This document shows positions 4,575 to 5,575 of a stretch of DNA of 5,575 nt, one piece after another; position 1 is the stretch's first letter; each line of letters begins with the position of its first letter. Under the pieces are notes generated by a model that saw only the letters and a program-made list of their open reading frames with translations, was not told where the DNA came from and did not search any database. A program made the translations under genes and the position numbers. Source of the DNA: Elusimicrobiota bacterium (GTDB lineage: Bacteria; Elusimicrobiota; Elusimicrobia; UBA1565; UBA9628); contig JAGWMT010000216.1 of the NCBI GenBank assembly GCA_028871595.1, positions 1 through 5,575 of the forward strand, in the 5' to 3' direction.

Positions 4575-5575
4575 ATGACCACCACCATGACCCCTCTGTC
4601 GCCCATCGTCGCCGACATCCGCCACAAGGCCGCCGCGCTCAAGAAGACCATCGTGCTGCCGGAAGGGGAGGAAAAGCGGACTCTGAAGGCCGCGTCCATC
4701 CTCAAGAAGGACGGTTTGTGCATCCCTATCCTCTTGGGCAATCCGGAGAAGGCGCGGAAGGTGGCGGCGGAAAACGGGGCGGACATCTCGGGGATCGAGA
4801 TCGTGGACATCCCGAAGGACGCGAAATTCAAAGACTACACGGCGCAGTACTTCGACATCCGCAAGCATAAGGGCATCACGGAGGCGGAGGCCGAGGCGGC
4901 GGTGCTGGACCCGCTGGTGTACGGGATCATGATGCTGCACAACGACCGGGTGGACGGGTATCTGTCCGGGGCGGACCACAGCACGGCGGACACGGTGCGG
5001 CCGGCGCTGCACATCATCAAGCCGGCGCCAGGGGTGCGGACCATTTCCAGCTTCTTCATCATGATCTTCCCGTCTCCGTCGCAGGGGGACAACGGGGTTT
5101 TGATCATGGCGGACTGCGCCATCAACATCGATCCGGTGCCGGTGAAGCTGGCCAGCATTGGGATCTCCTCCGCCAAAATGGCGAAGGTTTTGTGCGGGAT
5201 CGATCCAAGGGTGGCGTTCCTTTCCTTCTCCACGAACGGGTCCACGGAGCATCCGCTGGCGGCGGCGGTTAAAGATGCCGTTCGGATCGCGAAGGAGAAG
5301 GCGCCGGACATGGCCATCGACGGGGAGATGCAGGCGGACGCGGCGCTGGTGCCCGAAATTGGGCAGCGGAAGTTCCCGGGTTCTAAAGTGGCGGGGCGGG
5401 CGAACGTGTTGGTGTTTCCGGACCTTCAGTCCGGCAATATCGGCTACAAGCTGGTGCAGCGGCTGACGGGGGCCGAGGCGCTGGGGCCGATCATGCAGGG
5501 GTTTAATAAGCCGGTGAACGATTTGTCGCGGGGGGCGTCGGTGGACGACATCGTGAACATGGCGTGCGTGACGGC
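4575..5575 (+). CDS. pta: Phosphate acetyltransferase, 3' end cut by the window
   Basis: This enzyme interconverts acetyl-CoA plus phosphate with acetyl phosphate plus CoA, in the cytosol; with acetate kinase it makes or uses acetate. The frame is open from ATG 4575 to the window end (333 codons), close to the full length of the short Pta class, so only a few residues should be missing. Family motifs in order are KTIVLPEGEEKRTLKAA near the N-terminus, SGADHSTADTVRP (131-143), SFSTNGSTEHP (around 218-228), DGEMQADAALVPE (from 249), NVLVFPDLQSGNIGYKLVQR and NDLSRGASVDD. The last holds Ser318, Arg319 and Asp325, matching the spacing of Ser309, Arg310 and Asp316 of the Methanosarcina thermophila enzyme. 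A second ATG at 4587 is possible, but 4575 fits the promoter spacing. Glycine codons are mainly GGG (19 of 25), unlike GGC-rich zwf. No ackA is visible. Confidence 0.97.
   Translation, partial: MTTTMTPLSPIVADIRHKAAALKKTIVLPEGEEKRTLKAASILKKDGLCIPILLGNPEKARKVAAENGADISGIEIVDIPKDAKFKDYTAQYFDIRKHKGITEAEAEAAVLDPLVYGIMMLHNDRVDGYLSGADHSTADTVRPALHIIKPAPGVRTISSFFIMIFPSPSQGDNGVLIMADCAINIDPVPVKLASIGISSAKMAKVLCGIDPRVAFLSFSTNGSTEHPLAAAVKDAVRIAKEKAPDMAIDGEMQADAALVPEIGQRKFPGSKVAGRANVLVFPDLQSGNIGYKLVQRLTGAEALGPIMQGFNKPVNDLSRGASVDDIVNMACVT

Noticed and set aside
4250..5317. Long - strand reading frames opposite pta
   Set aside because: The + strand carries an unmistakable full Pta; the antisense frames are low-complexity Arg/Gly/His-rich translations.

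Overview
The window is a G+C-rich bacterial chromosome segment with tightly packed genes. It carries central-metabolism genes at both ends and a small accessory islet in the middle. The organism cannot be named from the sequence. The one envelope-directed protein has a Sec-type signal peptide followed by a long Ala/Pro/Val-rich linker. That architecture, with the high G+C and the accessory gene types, would fit a Gram-negative environmental lineage such as Elusimicrobiota, but this is only a guess.

Left part (1-2111, + strand): the 3' part of zwf (glucose-6-phosphate dehydrogenase, 5' end outside the window) overlaps pgl (6-phosphogluconolactonase) by 16-25 nt. Together they form the oxidative pentose-phosphate entry: glucose-6-P to 6-phosphogluconolactone to 6-phosphogluconate. 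A short spacer with a weak hairpin leads to a separate gene (2169-3350, + strand). It encodes a secreted protein with the GX2H motif pair of the TIKI/TraB/ChaN superfamily.

Middle (3355-4497, all - strand): an accessory islet of lower G+C in its spacers. In transcription order it holds an ORF6N-domain DNA-binding protein, a BrnT-like toxin gene and a CopG/BrnA-like antitoxin. The toxin gene appears broken. Its normal C-terminal sequence and stop, placed 4 nt before the antitoxin start, are still present but in another reading frame, and the residues that should link them to the upstream part are missing. Inside the ORF6N gene lie two consecutive perfect 12-bp hairpins. They encode a duplicated nonapeptide and differ by paired, pairing-preserving changes. 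This is the most unusual structure in the window.

Right part (4575-5575, + strand): an almost complete pta (phosphate acetyltransferase, acetyl-CoA to acetyl phosphate), cut by the window end a few codons before its expected stop. It is divergent from the ORF6N gene across a 77-bp gap.

Two unrelated + strand genes (2169 and 4575) share TATCCT exactly 6 nt upstream of ATG and lack a Shine-Dalgarno sequence, which suggests leaderless transcripts. No RNA gene, insertion sequence or CRISPR array is visible, and no gene-free stretch exceeds 300 bases.
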